Assembly (NCBI GenBank): GCA_037127315.1
Contig: JBBBDQ010000309.1
Coordinates: 534,501-598,500 of the forward strand
From: Ascarosepion bandense
Lineage: Eukaryota > Mollusca > Cephalopoda > Sepiida > Sepiidae
Length of the DNA stretch: 64,000 bases
Reading direction: 5' to 3'
The stretch's first letter is position 1, and every line of letters starts with the position of its first letter. This document shows, one piece after another, positions 54,269-64,000 of the stretch. A program made the translations under genes and the position numbers. The notes below the pieces were generated by a model. That model searched no databases. It was not told where the DNA came from and worked only from the letters and a program-made list of their open reading frames with translations.

Positions 54269-57200
54269 CTAAAAGAGAAAATCAAGATTAGCCCCGTTCA
54301 AGCGAACCAGGCTCGCCACATTTACCCACCTTTTGCTAAAGTCTGTCGAAGTCAAACGTTTCCAATCAGTTCTAATCTTTATTTTGAGCTGATGCTCAAA
54401 ATAACAGATCAGATCCTGATGTGAAAGACGCCGACCTCGCAAGACTTCCTCCATTCGCGTCGTCCAAATCACCATTCGAGCCGTGGCTAGCAGCGACAGA
54501 AACACCATACGCTTCATCCCAGAGAACGGGGGCGACACATTATCACAGGCGAATGCACGATCAATGAGCACAAGCTCTCGCGGCTCGATACGAGCAGTCA
54601 ACTCGCCGACCCGGTCCCATAGAGGGCGAACCCGCGAACAATGGTAGAAGGCGTGCGAAGCCGTTTCTTCCAAGCCAAGGTTGCAGCGTTCACAATCTGG
54701 CAAATCCGCCAGGCCCCATATGAAGGCCTTGTCATTGAGAGGCAAGCGATTCCGAGCTAATCGCCAGGTGAGCGAAAACTCAGAGTTGTTGAGATAATCA
54801 CTACCTGGCGCCCAAGACCAGAACGAGCGAAACTCGTCCTCCGACAAGCGCAGCACATCACGTAGTGAATCCTTTGCGACGCCCTCCACTAACCCACGAT
54901 AGAAGACTCTCCTAGGCCGTGAAAGGTCACTGGACCGTGGAATGGCCCGCAGGGCCGCCAGACATTCGAGGAGAAAACTCGATCGCTCTCGAGGCTTACG
55001 GCACCGCCTCAAGATGGGGGGAGTGATAGTAAGTCTAGGGAACATGTCCCTCACTATCCCCCTAAGCAATGAGTCTTCGGAAATCGCTCGCCTGAGAAAA
55101 ACCAACCTTGACGCAACCTTATGGCCCATCAGGTATGGCATTCCCAGACTCCCATGACACGGACGTTGGTAACAGACACGTTTGTCGACATAGTGTTTGC
55201 GTCCTCTCCACAAAATGGAGAATAGCAAACGCTCGATCGCCTTCCTATGCCGTTTACAAAGTGGAAGTACTGACAACTGGTAAAGGATAATGGGAAAGAC
55301 GTATGTAGCACACGCCTCAGCCATACCCTTTAAGGACAAATTCCTTCGGCGCCAAATCTTGGCCGACGCGCCTACCTTTGCCAGTACTTCAGACCAATTT
55401 TTCTCCAACTGTAGGTCGGGCCCGAACCACACTCCAAGAATGCAGACCGGGCCGTCCGTCCAGTCGAAGGGCCCCGGGAGGGTCAGACCCTTCCAGGCGC
55501 CTAACCGCAAGCCGGACGACTTGTTGCGGTTAATCTTGGCCCCTGTCACCTGTTCGTACCGTTCAAGCGCCTTCTGTACCACCTCGATGTCCCTGCGGGA
55601 GGACACGAAAGTAGTGACGTCATCGGCGTACGCGGAAACCCTGGCTCGAGCACCACCAGGGACAGCGATTCCACGTAGGGCCGGACTGCACGCCCTGTCC
55701 CTTCGCCGGCGAAGGAGGGGCTCCAACGCCAAAGCATAAAGTAGGGGCGACAGTGGACAACCCTGTCGGACCGACCTAGACAGCGCCAGAACGCCCGACA
55801 ACTTTCCGTTCACCTGTACCACAGCCGTCGGGGATTGATACAGGAGGCTAATCCAGCGGCGGAAGTTGGTTTCGAATCCAGCTGCCTGCAGGACAGCCGC
55901 CAAGTACCGATGGTCAACCCTATCAAATGCCTTGGACTGATCTAAATGGATCAGCGCGGCTTCGTCGTCGTCTTTTATCCCCTCTATGATCGTGCGTATC
56001 AGATGCAGGTTGCTCTGAATTGTTCGGCCCTTCACAGCACAAGTCTGCTCAGGTCCCAACAGAGACTCGGCAACTAATTGCAAACGATTTTGCAAGATCT
56101 TGGCCAAAATCTTTAACTCTGTGTTTAGCAGAGTTATGGGCCGGTAACCCTCTAGCTCCCTCCCCACATCCTTGCCTTTTCTCAACAGCGTGATCACACC
56201 CCTGGTAAACCGGTTGGGGATGGACCCCTGCCGGAACCAGTTGTTGAACACGACAGTCAAAATCGGGACAAAGATGTGCGACAGCCTCAAGTACAATTCA
56301 TAGAGCAAACCATCGAGACCCGGCGATTTGCCACTGCCGACCTTCTTCAGCGCCGCGTAGACTTCGCCCTCCGTAATCTCTCCCTCGCAGCTAGCTGCAT
56401 CAGCCGGCAAAAGCCGGGGGAAGTCAGCCAAATAGCTGCGAAACTCCTCATCACGGAGACCAGGCTCCTTGGTAAACAGGATCTCGAAATGCCGCCGAAA
56501 CGCCTCGCACATGTCGTCAGTCGACCGCAGAGTGTGTCCCTCCGGGTTGCGAACCTCTCGAATGTACCGGTCGCCTCCGCGGCGAATTTCTTCCTTGCGC
56601 AGTTCTGCGCCCATGTTCACAGCTTCGGAAGACATCTTGCTTAACTTATGTCTAACTACCTGGCCCATGTAACGATCGCTATTCGACCGGTCCACGGCCT
56701 CCTTAGCTATGGCTATCTCTAGGGGATCCCCACCAGCCACCGCCCGGGAGTAATTAGATCTAAGTGTCTTCACCTTGTCAGCCTTATCTAGTTTGAGCCG
56801 AATGCTGAACTGAGTGGTGAAAGACCTAATACTATCCTTAAGGTTCTCCCACCACTTATTCCCGATGACTCCCCCAGTTAACGCCCGCTGCACTAAGTTA
56901 ATTAGCTGGCGCCGGAAGTCCCGCCTGTCCAGTAAGGACACGTTGAACTTCCAGTAACCAGCCATTCTAACCCTATTTTCTAAATTTACCCGGGCACAAA
57001 CGAGTTTGTGGTCCGAGTAACCTAGCCAGTGGAACGTGGGACAATCTAAGAAATCTAGCTCGGCTTCACGAACTAACATTCTATCAAGGTAGCTAGCCAC
57101 CTTGGTAGAAGGCCAACTATTAGTCCACGTCCACATTCTCCCGCCCTTGTGATCGGCCCGGTATCTATCGACTAGACCGAAGTCCTCGATCAGATCAACC

Positions 57201-57688
57201 AAGCTACGATCACGTACCTTCCCTCTAGCTCCCCACCCTCTATCCAACTTGGGGTCCAGGATGGCATTCTAGTCCCCCACTAAGACGAGTCGCTTGGAAT
57301 CTACCAGGAAGGGCTCCAACCGCCGAAAAAACGAGACGCGCTCCTCCCGGTCGTTGGGCGCATAAACCGCAACCAGACGAAACGCATTGCTTTTCACTGC
57401 AATATCGGCCACGATCAGCCGGCCCTCGGCACCGACATGGACAAGATCCACCTTCGCGTCCAGGGTACGCTTGACCAGCAAAGAAACACCTCTGGCCAGC
57501 CGGTTCCCATATGCTGAATAGACGACAAAGTCGTTAGACAGCACACAAGCATCGACCTTGCAAACAAAGTGAGTCTCTTGGATCGCGGCGACATCCACGC
57601 CGAAGGACAAGAGGTCCCGAAGCAGGCGGGCAGCCTTACTCCGATCCCTAAGGCCCTTCACGTTCATACTGGCTAACTTAATTGACAT
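54269..57688 (-). pseudogene. Tx1-clade ORF2: endonuclease and reverse transcriptase, one stop
   Basis: About 1,139 codons in one frame. N-terminal AP endonuclease: SMNVKGLRD, IQETHF, AVYAPNDRE, LVGD (stop) N and LGYSDHKLV. RT: SPGLDGLLYEL, GYRPITLLNTELK, DQSKAFDRVDH, QGCPLSPLLYALALEP and AYADDVTTF (YADD catalytic box intact). C-terminus: CERC...HAFYHC, a CCHC zinc motif common in this group. The only lesion seen is TAG at 57,269-57,271 within the endonuclease D-x-N motif. It supplies target-primed reverse transcription. A start at 57,688 (MSIKLAS) fits the family. Confidence 0.9.
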
Positions 57689-57717
57689 CGTTTAGACCTG
57701 AAAAAGAAAGCAGAAAA

Positions 57718-58482
57718 TTACTTCTGGTCACATACGGAGCGAAAATCAATGGGAGTAGGGACCCCGACGGATTGTCCAAGGTTGCCTGTGCCAATATCGG
57801 ACGTAATTCGTCCGTCTTGGACAATGCCGCCGACGTCCGTAGGGAAGGTTAGCTTTACAGCCCTATATAAAGATGGGTGGAGGATGACGGGGACCCTCCC
57901 AGCACAAAAATGCGAAAGCCGCTGTAAGTATTTAGTGCCCGTTTGGGCCATTTGGATGGACGGAAAAGCCTCAACGGCCCCCTGCACAAATTCCCAGGCT
58001 TTTGTTCTGTTACCCCCGGTATTTCGTATTAACATAAGTACCCCGGGGGCTCCTGGGAAATTGGCAGGGTCCTCGACGGACTTTCCATCCACAGATTTTA
58101 GCTTGAATAAAGGCCTTAGGAGGGTCTTTTTCTGGGAAGAAAGGTCCCTCTCTAAGGCCTGTCTGTCAATTTGGCAGACATATTTTGTTGCATAACTGTT
58201 CCTTTTCTTTTTCCCCTTTATCGGGGAGGATTTGTCTAGATCCGGGGAGGGCTGGCTAAGTATAGGGGATGAAGTTTCTGATTGGGGAGAGGGTGTAGGA
58301 GGTGTGGGGGAAGGAGAGGTTATTTTTCTTATCGGGGAGGTGGACTTACTCCTCCCCTCAAGAGACACAGTTCTGGTGGGTGATGTAGGGGCGGATTGGG
58401 TTCTTGTAATTTCCTTTACCCTCTCCGCTCTGCCTCGGTCGTGAACTTCCTTCTTTCCCTTTTTTTTGGGATACCTCCTCAT
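57718..58482 (-). CDS. Tx1-clade element, ORF1b or ORF1 3' part
   Basis: 254 codons beginning MRRYPKKKGKK. A Ser/Pro-rich linker (TSPSPTPPTPSPQSETSSP) is followed by a conserved-looking domain (FAGRVPVILHPSLYRAVKLTF). No motif is known to me. Its ATG overlaps the stop of the upstream frame as ATGA at 58,482-58,479. It ends 29 bases before ORF2. It could be a reinitiated separate ORF or the 3' end of ORF1 after a frameshift. Confidence 0.65.
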   Translation of the reverse strand: MRRYPKKKGKKEVHDRGRAERVKEITRTQSAPTSPTRTVSLEGRSKSTSPIRKITSPSPTPPTPSPQSETSSPILSQPSPDLDKSSPIKGKKKRNSYATKYVCQIDRQALERDLSSQKKTLLRPLFKLKSVDGKSVEDPANFPGAPGVLMLIRNTGGNRTKAWEFVQGAVEAFPSIQMAQTGTKYLQRLSHFCAGRVPVILHPSLYRAVKLTFPTDVGGIVQDGRITSDIGTGNLGQSVGVPTPIDFRSVCDQK

Positions 58483-59542
58483 CCTCCTCCCGTCCTCTCT
58501 TCAACGATGAGGAACGGGGGGGGAGGCATTTCCTCTTCCATTTCTTCTTCTTGTTGTTCTTGTTGTTCTTCTTCTTGTTGTTCTTGTTGTTGTTGTTCTT
58601 TGCGTTGTTCTTGTTGTTGCTGTTGCTGCTGCTTTACCTCTTTGCGAGGCTTCTTCTTTTCTGGGGACGGAGATTTTTCATGTTGTGGAGGAGGGGAAGC
58701 AACTTTCTTCCCCCTCCTAACCACCTCCGTCCATTCACTGCTTTTGGGTTCGGCTTTTTTTTTTCCGGAGACACTGTTGTTTTTGACACCGGCGGTGTTT
58801 CCGGTGTCACCTCCTTCTCTTCTGGCTTCCTTCCCGGACACATTTTGAATGTGTGTCCGGCCAGTCCACACGCCCAGCAGTGCGGCCTCCTCCCTTCTAC
58901 CACAACAAACAGCTTTCTGCCACGGCACAGCAAAATATCGGGGACCTTCAGAAAGTTCGGCCTATCCACCACTATGCTGACGTTTATGTCTTCCGTGGCC
59001 ACACCTGCCTTACTTGTTATCCTTGCGACCTCCTCCACCGCTCCAAATCGAGCAAAAAACGCTCCAATATGGTCGCAAGCAATGTCTACAGGCACTCCAT
59101 GAATAATTATCTTTGTTTTTCGAGTACCCAGATACTCCGTCTGCATCTGGATACCCTTGGCCTCCAGGGTATTCCCGGCCAAATTCTTCGCTTCCGTCTC
59201 TGTGCTTAATAAAACATCCCACATAGCACGGGACCTTCTCGCCAGTACGCAGGGTACAATATTTAAGGCTTTCAAAGCCTCTTCCATGTTCTCCCTGCTT
59301 ACACTGATGAATTTTCGTGTTTTGACATCGGATGTAAGCAGGGAGATCGTCCTTGGTGCGATAACATTCACCACCTCCGGGACCACTATCAATTCGTTAT
59401 CGGAAATAAAGTCTTTATACTTTTCCTGCATTTGCAGGTAATACTCGGGGTCTTTTTTCACTGGTGCCTTTACCCATACTGTCGGTGAGGGAGTCACCGC
59501 AGGCACAGCGTCAGAAGTTGAGGGCTGGGGAGACAAAGCCAT
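58479..59542 (-). pseudogene. Tx1-clade ORF1 (CCHC nucleic-acid-binding protein), shifted
   Basis: Starts MALSPQPSTSDAVP at 59,542. The middle shows an RRM-like fold candidate (KTKIIIHGVPVDIACDHIGA then FFARFGAVEEV), then a CCHC knuckle CWACGLAGHTFKMC. At the T10 run 58,755-58,764 the frame changes to one with GKKVASPPPQHEKS and a Gln/Glu-rich tail (58,545-58,640, CAA/GAA repeats), ending in TGA at 58,481. ORF1 proteins of such LINEs bind element RNA. One base of slippage in the homopolymer separates the two open parts, by error, mutation or recoding. Confidence 0.8.
58545..58640 (-). repeat. glutamine/glutamate codon repeat
   Basis: Runs of CAA, CAG and GAA codons encode a Q/E-rich tail of ORF1. 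The DNA is a trinucleotide-type low-complexity stretch. Confidence 0.9.
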
Positions 59543-59741
59543 AACTTGACTTGCCCCCTCTCACGAAACACAAAAATCCACAAAAAAAGTTCAAAAAGCG
59601 CCACGCGCGACGAAGACAGAACAAAGACAGCAAAAACAGGTACTCACAGTCAAACTTCGGGCAACAAAAACACGTAAATCCAACTTGCGATGAGTCAAAA
59701 AAAAGTAAAAAAAGACCAAAAAATGCGAGGCGCACTCTCCA

Positions 59742-59760
59742 AACTGGATTAGGGTACTCT
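59742..59760. repeat. target-site duplication, right
   Basis: AACTGGATTAGGGTACTCT, identical to 53,542-53,560. It marks the 5' end of the element. Confidence 0.95.
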
Positions 59761-60266
59761 TTTACCGAAGAGTTGCGATGTGAGTTCCGTTACTGCTGCA
59801 AATACTCGTTTTTACGCCGTGAAGGACCGTACTATCAACTAGTACGTAAAACCCTCACTTTCATAAGGAGTTCAGTAAAGTGTATATAGTGGGTTGTCCG
59901 TTATAGTGAAGTGTATGTGTGTTGAAAAGATTAGTTTGATTTGGTCTTGTTAGTTAGAGAGCCTAAAAGGTTATAAAACAAAAAAAAAATCAAATCGTAA
60001 ATAAAAACAATTTATATACATATAAATCAATTAAGGTTTTTTTTTTACAAGAAAAATTAATGTATTTTGGTTGATACAAGGTTGTTAAAGTGTTCGTAGT
60101 AGTCCTTACAAGAATGAGTTTATGCGTACGCAGGCAAGAACGTATGTGTGTATGTATGTATGAACGTTATCATCGCTCAGTCTTAAAGGGTCCCGTTCGG
60201 TTATCAAGGATAAGAAAAGGCAGACGGGTGAACTGTGAGAATAAAGGAGTGAGGGAGAAGATACAG

Positions 60267-60300
<34 letters not shown>

Positions 60301-61300
60301 CGATCGCTTGGCGTTTGTCAAGGGTACGTGTTAATTACGCTTGTATTCTTCTCTCTGGTGACAGAATTTTATTTTGTTTGTGGGGCTCGAAAAGGTCATT
60401 TGGGAATTCACTCCCGGGTGTGATTCTGGCCTTTCCATTAGACGACGACAAACTTCGCGTCGGCTCGCTAAAAGGGTCCGTAAAAAGAATTTGTTTCTGA
60501 AAATTGAAGATTATTTGAATTTTGTTTTTAGCTGTTTCCTACTTTTCTGTTGGCCGAAAAAACATTTCACATGAAGGTGTGAAATTTCACGAATTGTGTT
60601 TTGGATTCGCTTTTGCGTGTGTGCTAAGCAAAGTTTATTTCTAACAATTTTTAAATCTAGAACTTGTTTTGTTCACTATATATAGGTCCCCGTTCAAATA
60701 ACGGGGTGTAATTTTGTGCGTTTGTTTTGTTTTTTGTGCGTTTGTTTTTCAGTAGTAAAAATATGTGTTGTTTTTTATTCCATTTAATTGTTCTACCGGT
60801 TTTTGTTTTAGTTATTTGTTTTTCATCATGTACTCCATCGACATGAGATTGGGAACAGTTCATTTCCGGATTCTTTCGACAGAATCTCTTGACTTTGTAT
60901 TTTTAGAAATATATGCTGGTTTTCTGTTAATGGAAACATTATTATGCACATTTTCATATATTTTGATCGTAAAATATTTGTCCTGTCAGCTTATTCCTTG
61001 GAATGGGCCTGTGGATGGCACTTTTAAAGGTTTTTGTACCCTGTCCGTTCTTAGCGAGATATATTCACAGTTTTGTAAATCTTTAAGAATATATGACTTC
61101 GGTGTAGAGTGTAAATGTCCGCTGGAAAAACTTTCCATGTCAAATTTTTACATCTCTACATTAAAGTCTTGACGTGAGGGTTTGTTAGTTCTATGTCTTC
61201 GTCTTTAGTATGATCGATTAACAATCGCGAACTTGAGCTTGACTTCCCTTTAATGCAGCGAACGGGAAATAGTTGGATTCATTAGGTGTTATTGTGGAGA
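59761..61300 (+). other. promoter-like and low-complexity DNA; no confirmed gene
   Basis: Pre-insertion flank of the Tx1 element. It holds an (AAT)n microsatellite at about 60,268-60,297 and several open stretches (60,090-60,500; 60,765-61,172) without family motifs, which I do not accept as genes. Confidence 0.4.
60268..60297 (+). repeat. (AAT)n microsatellite
   Basis: About nine ATA/AAT repeats. Confidence 0.9.
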
Positions 61301-61362
61301 TAGAATATCCTATTCACCCCCTATTTTTGCAACCCAGTCTTGTGGGATCTCCCAATACTGTG

Positions 61363-61500
61363 CATTAGCCAATCAGAACTTGAGATTGTCATTTAAGCAA
61401 TCTCATTGGCTAAGGCACAGTTTTGGCGTCTAGAAAGGGACACTTGATTTTGATCCAACCAGCCCTTTCTGGGAACTATATAAGGAGCATTTTCGCCCCT
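61363..61500 (+). promoter_or_regulatory. inverted CCAAT pair, hairpin and TATA box
   Basis: AGCCAAT at 61,367-61,373 and ATTGGCT at 61,405-61,411 are inverse. Inside them TGAGATTG (61,381) pairs with CAATCTCA (61,398). A TATATAAGG box follows at 61,487-61,495. This is a textbook RNA polymerase II layout. It may be the promoter of an unrecognised LTR or of a host gene lying to the right. Confidence 0.55.
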
Positions 61501-62199
61501 TTTTATTCAGCGACTTTTCCTGCTACCGGAATCCACGTCACTCAAGTTTCTAATTTCTTACGCTGCACCATTATTTTCGCGCGTCTTTTCCAAATACTAA
61601 TTACACACCAAGTTTTCTAGAAGCTTGGATTCCGGTATTCACTCACACATTTCACAAACTTCACATGTTGCATTTTCACTCTTTCTTTCAAATATGCATA
61701 CATTTTTCCTTTTCAGCGAAAAGACTTAAAGTTTCCTGAAAATATGAACATCATTCGAACATAGTTTTTGTTCCACCTCCTTAATACAATTATCACGAGA
61801 CATTTGGTTATTCACTGATCAACATTCTTGTTCAGACTTGTTTTCATACTACGCAAGTTTTAATTACAAACTTCTTTTAAATGAATCCTGAACAGGTCTA
61901 CATAATAATGTGAATTTTCCACCTCATATTGTATTCTCTTCATACTCAATAATACAAGTAATGTAAAAATCTTTCTTTGCGCCTAACTGTTACTTATGCA
62001 AAGCTTGAACTGTTTAACATTGATGCAACTCATTTACTGTTTGAACAACGTATCATCAACAATCCTTTGATCCAGTTATTATATCCAGAACTTTTGGATT
62101 TTTTGTGAAGTTTGATTTCTACAAGACTATTCTAACAAATTTGAGCACCATTCCAACACTGTCATTCGGACTGTTGAATTATTATCCTCAATCACCTTA
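61501..62199. other. no recognised gene downstream of the promoter-like block
   Basis: Pyrimidine-rich leader-like DNA without long ORFs, leading into the Gypsy remnant. Confidence 0.4.
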
Positions 62200-62642
62200 C
62201 TATTAAATCTCAACTACAGAGTGCTTATTCTCAAATTCTTGTTACGTAATTGTTGGTTATTAAAATTGTTATAAAAATCAACTCAACTAGTCTTGCATGT
62301 TTTATACCAACATTTGTTTTGTCTGAAAATTTAAATTCAGGTATTGTTTGTGGATGATAACATCTTGAATGAACACTCACAGCCATAATTACTATTTCGT
62401 ATTTCCATTGAATCCAATATGCACACGTCAATCCACATTATCCTGATTCCGAGAACCACAATGGGAAGAGCTGACAGCCAGGATTATTTTCTTGTTATTA
62501 TTGCTGTCTTCAAAGTTCTATGTGCTCTTTCTACTAAACAGTTTGTTTGTGGGTGGTATGCTGCTATTCTCATTCGGTGAAAACCAATTATTTTAGATAA
62601 TTTTGTGAACAATTGGCTTCCTCTGTCTGTGAAGATATGAGT
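62200..62642 (-). pseudogene. Ty3/Gypsy integrase remnant, cut by an LTR insertion
   Basis: Minus strand reads TTHIFTDRGSQLFTKLSKII and AYHPQTNCLVERAHRTLKTA, the second and third acidic regions of the DDE core (D in TDRG, E in VERAH). The reading ends abruptly at 62,642, where the Mag-like LTR begins, so the young element inserted here. Confidence 0.78.
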
Positions 62643-62802
62643 TGTCCCCCTTAGACAGGCCCTCTCCAATAAAAAGAATAAAAAGATAGGGACTTCCCTT
62701 TCCCCCAAGGATTCCTGAATAAACGGCCCAGCTAAATGGCTGTGTTAAATCCAGCTCCCGTGTTCTGTGTTTTCTGTATCGTATAAAAGACAACATCATA
62801 CA
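62643..62802 (+). repeat. short 5' LTR of a Mag-like Ty3/Gypsy element
   Basis: Starts TGTCCCCCTTAGACAGG and ends CATACA. It has AATAAAAAGAATAAAA as polyadenylation-type signal and TATAAAAG near its end. At about 160 bases it is short, as in Mag/SURL-type elements. The partner LTR would lie beyond the window. Confidence 0.7.
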
Positions 62803-62810
62803 TTATTAAA

Positions 62811-62822
62811 TGGTGGCAGCTG
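62811..62822 (+). other. primer-binding site
   Basis: TGGTGGCAGCTG eight bases after the LTR, the usual place and form of a tRNA primer-binding site in this group. Confidence 0.6.
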
Positions 62823-63010
62823 TAAAACCAACAATGGAACACGCAACACGACTATAAACTGACACAAGAAGAAATTTATTAACGAGAGCCCAAAAAAAAA
62901 AAAAACGCACATGTGCACACTAGAAGACGCCATCTTGGATGTTCCTGAGAAAACCGTAAGTTGTCGAATTCATTCTCTCATTCTCTTTCACTCCCGTATA
63001 TTGTTGCAAA

Positions 63011-64000
63011 ATGACGTCCAGTCACTCAATGGAACCGCACATGCACTGGGAAACAAATAATTTGGTGGAATCCTTCAAATTTTTTAAGCAGCAATGCGAG
63101 TTATTTTTCTCCGTAAGAGCCATTGAGGAAAGTAAACAAGTGGACCACATTCTGCTACTGGCAGGCACGGAAGGCCTGAGAAGATACAACTCTTGGTTAT
63201 TCGCCAACGAAGCGGACAAACGAAATCCGGCGGTGATTTGGAAAAAATTCTTAGAACAAATAGAGCCCCAAACTAATTTCCGAATTGCCCGCTTCACCCT
63301 ACAAAAATACGCACAGTCCGACACTGAGAGTATCGATGATTTTCTCGCAAGGTGCAGGCTTCAGGCGCAGAAATGCAAGTTCAGAGACGAGCTCGAACTT
63401 GAGGAAAGAATTACCGAACAAATAATTATAGGAACCCGTTTCCCAGAATTACAAAAGAAACTACTGAGCAAGAACGAACCCGTACCACTGCCAGATGTGC
63501 TCAACACGTGTAGAAGCTATGAAACTTCAATCAGCCATATGGAGAAGATGAATGAGCTAAAAAAAGAGGAAAGCCACATAAGCGCCATAAAACACAAGAC
63601 TGTAAGTTTCGACGTCTGTGGTAGATGTGGTCGTCAACACAAGCCAGGAAATTGTCCTGCACGAGGCAGTACTTGTTCTGCATGTGGTCGGAAGAACCAT
63701 TGGGCCAAAGTATGTCAGACACAGACATACAGAAAGAACATGAACAGGCAGCAAACCAAGCGCAAAAAAGCTGAAACAGCACGGGACACAGGAAGAAGCC
63801 AACAGAGCTGCATTAATGTGCAAAATGAAATAGAGATCGCAAGTGATTTCGAGAGTATGGCATTTTATTCAGTGCATGAGCACGAAGAAAAAACACCTGA
63901 AACAGAAGCCTTCGCGAATCTCGACGTTGCACTCCCAAACAGGCAAGGCACAGACCGGCTAAAAATCAAAATAGACACCGGAGCTGAAGGAAACGCCCTC
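63011..64000 (+). CDS. gag-pol polyprotein of a Mag-like Ty3/Gypsy element (partial, open)
   Basis: Open from ATG at 63,011 (MTSSHSMEPH) for 330 codons to the window edge. Residues 15-190 form a capsid-type helical gag (SFKFFKQQCELFF, FARF-like FRIARFTLQKY). Two zinc knuckles follow: CGRCGRQHKPGNC (residues 203-215) and CSACGRKNHWAKVC (222-235). The protease catalytic DTGA is at residues 322-325. RT, RNase H and integrase should follow beyond 64,000. No stop or frameshift is seen, unlike every other Gypsy copy here, so this may be a young element. It inserted in an older integrase remnant. Confidence 0.9.
   Translation, partial: MTSSHSMEPHMHWETNNLVESFKFFKQQCELFFSVRAIEESKQVDHILLLAGTEGLRRYNSWLFANEADKRNPAVIWKKFLEQIEPQTNFRIARFTLQKYAQSDTESIDDFLARCRLQAQKCKFRDELELEERITEQIIIGTRFPELQKKLLSKNEPVPLPDVLNTCRSYETSISHMEKMNELKKEESHISAIKHKTVSFDVCGRCGRQHKPGNCPARGSTCSACGRKNHWAKVCQTQTYRKNMNRQQTKRKKAETARDTGRSQQSCINVQNEIEIASDFESMAFYSVHEHEEKTPETEAFANLDVALPNRQGTDRLKIKIDTGAEGNAL

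Larger units (their letters stand above)
53561..59741 (-). mobile_element. full-length Tx1-clade (L1-type) LINE, young insertion
   Basis: The 6.18 kb unit lies between perfect 19 bp target-site duplications. In minus orientation: ~200 b leader, ORF1 region (59,542-57,718), ORF2 (57,688-54,269) with AP endonuclease, RT and a C-terminal zinc motif, then a ~700 b 3' UTR. It is much GC-richer than the host DNA. It lies about 640 bases upstream of the host gene's ATG, in the same orientation. A 3' fragment of the same family lies at 26,560-27,766. Tx1-clade placement is by RT and ORF layout, not by a tree. Confidence 0.92.

Noticed and set aside
58396..59102. Long plus-strand frames rich in Leu, Ser and Cys over the LINE ORF1
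   Set aside because: They are shadows of the Q/E- and K-rich ORF1 on the other strand.
60090..60500. 136-codon open frame with an isoleucine run
   Set aside because: The frame crosses an (AAT)n microsatellite and shows no family motif or splice context; composition explains it.
60765..61172. 135-codon open frame
   Set aside because: No recognisable domain and no supporting promoter or neighbour. It could be real, but nothing in the sequence shows it.
1..64000. CRISPR arrays, prokaryotic operons, canonical tRNA or rRNA genes
   Set aside because: None found. Tandem repeats here lack CRISPR spacing, and tRNA-like sequences are SINE heads without a cloverleaf.

Overview
This 64 kb window looks like low-GC metazoan nuclear DNA, most likely from a cephalopod mollusc (octopus/squid-like). 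The reasons are large introns packed with decayed mobile elements, tRNA-headed SINEs of the cephalopod type, and a mix of Penelope, RTE, Tx1, Ty3/Gypsy, Tc1 and mariner families. The species call is an inference. There are no prokaryotic genes, operons or CRISPR arrays, and I saw no canonical tRNA or rRNA genes.

The backbone is one host gene on the minus strand. I rebuilt it from splice signals and codon phase. Eleven coding pieces between 52,916 (predicted ATG) and 11,627 spell a coiled-coil protein that matches CCHCR1 (coiled-coil alpha-helical rod protein 1). The most telling stretch is created only by splicing: a 53-base exon at 19,940-19,992 joins a 65-base exon at 15,568-15,632 across a split codon to give the RWREKVFALL signature of CCHCR1. 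The 3' part of the gene was not found and probably lies left of base 1.

Everything else is mainly mobile-element strata. From left to right: a Penelope-like (PLE) 3' end (1-1,340); Gypsy integrase debris (1.8-2.2 kb); an LTR-type leader with direct repeats (2.7-4.24 kb); a long minus-strand Gypsy element (4.27-8.97 kb) inserted into the RT region of an older Gypsy element (8.97-10.65 kb), which also carries a SINE; an RTE LINE (12-14 kb); a SINE (14.3 kb); a LINE with flanking direct repeats (16-17.3 kb); a mariner with a 228 bp palindrome (18.2-19.4 kb); further RTE, Gypsy and LINE fragments (20-24 kb); and a nested block at 24.5-32.7 kb, where an LTR retrotransposon interrupts a mariner-like transposase and itself carries two near-identical pieces of a Tx1 LINE. 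Further right are a Tc1-like element with ~110 bp terminal repeats (37.3-39.4 kb), a second PLE (39.45-40.44 kb), another Gypsy (42.4-44.1 kb), Copia-like and Tc1-like debris (45.6-47 kb), a SINE (48.9 kb) and a 2.2 kb long-TIR element filled with satellite-like repeats (49.8-52.03 kb).

Upstream of the host gene sits a complete, recently inserted Tx1-clade LINE (53,561-59,741) bounded by a perfect 19 bp target-site duplication, with an endonuclease/RT ORF broken by one stop codon. The right end holds promoter-like DNA and, from 62,643, the start of an open Mag-like Ty3/Gypsy element whose gag-pol frame runs off the window.

Points most worth a second look: the spliced CCHCR1 gene; the young Tx1 LINE and its ATGA-overlapping ORFs; the nested mariner/LTR/Tx1 block; the long-TIR satellite element; the mariner palindrome; and hammerhead-like motifs in three PLE-type 3' ends.
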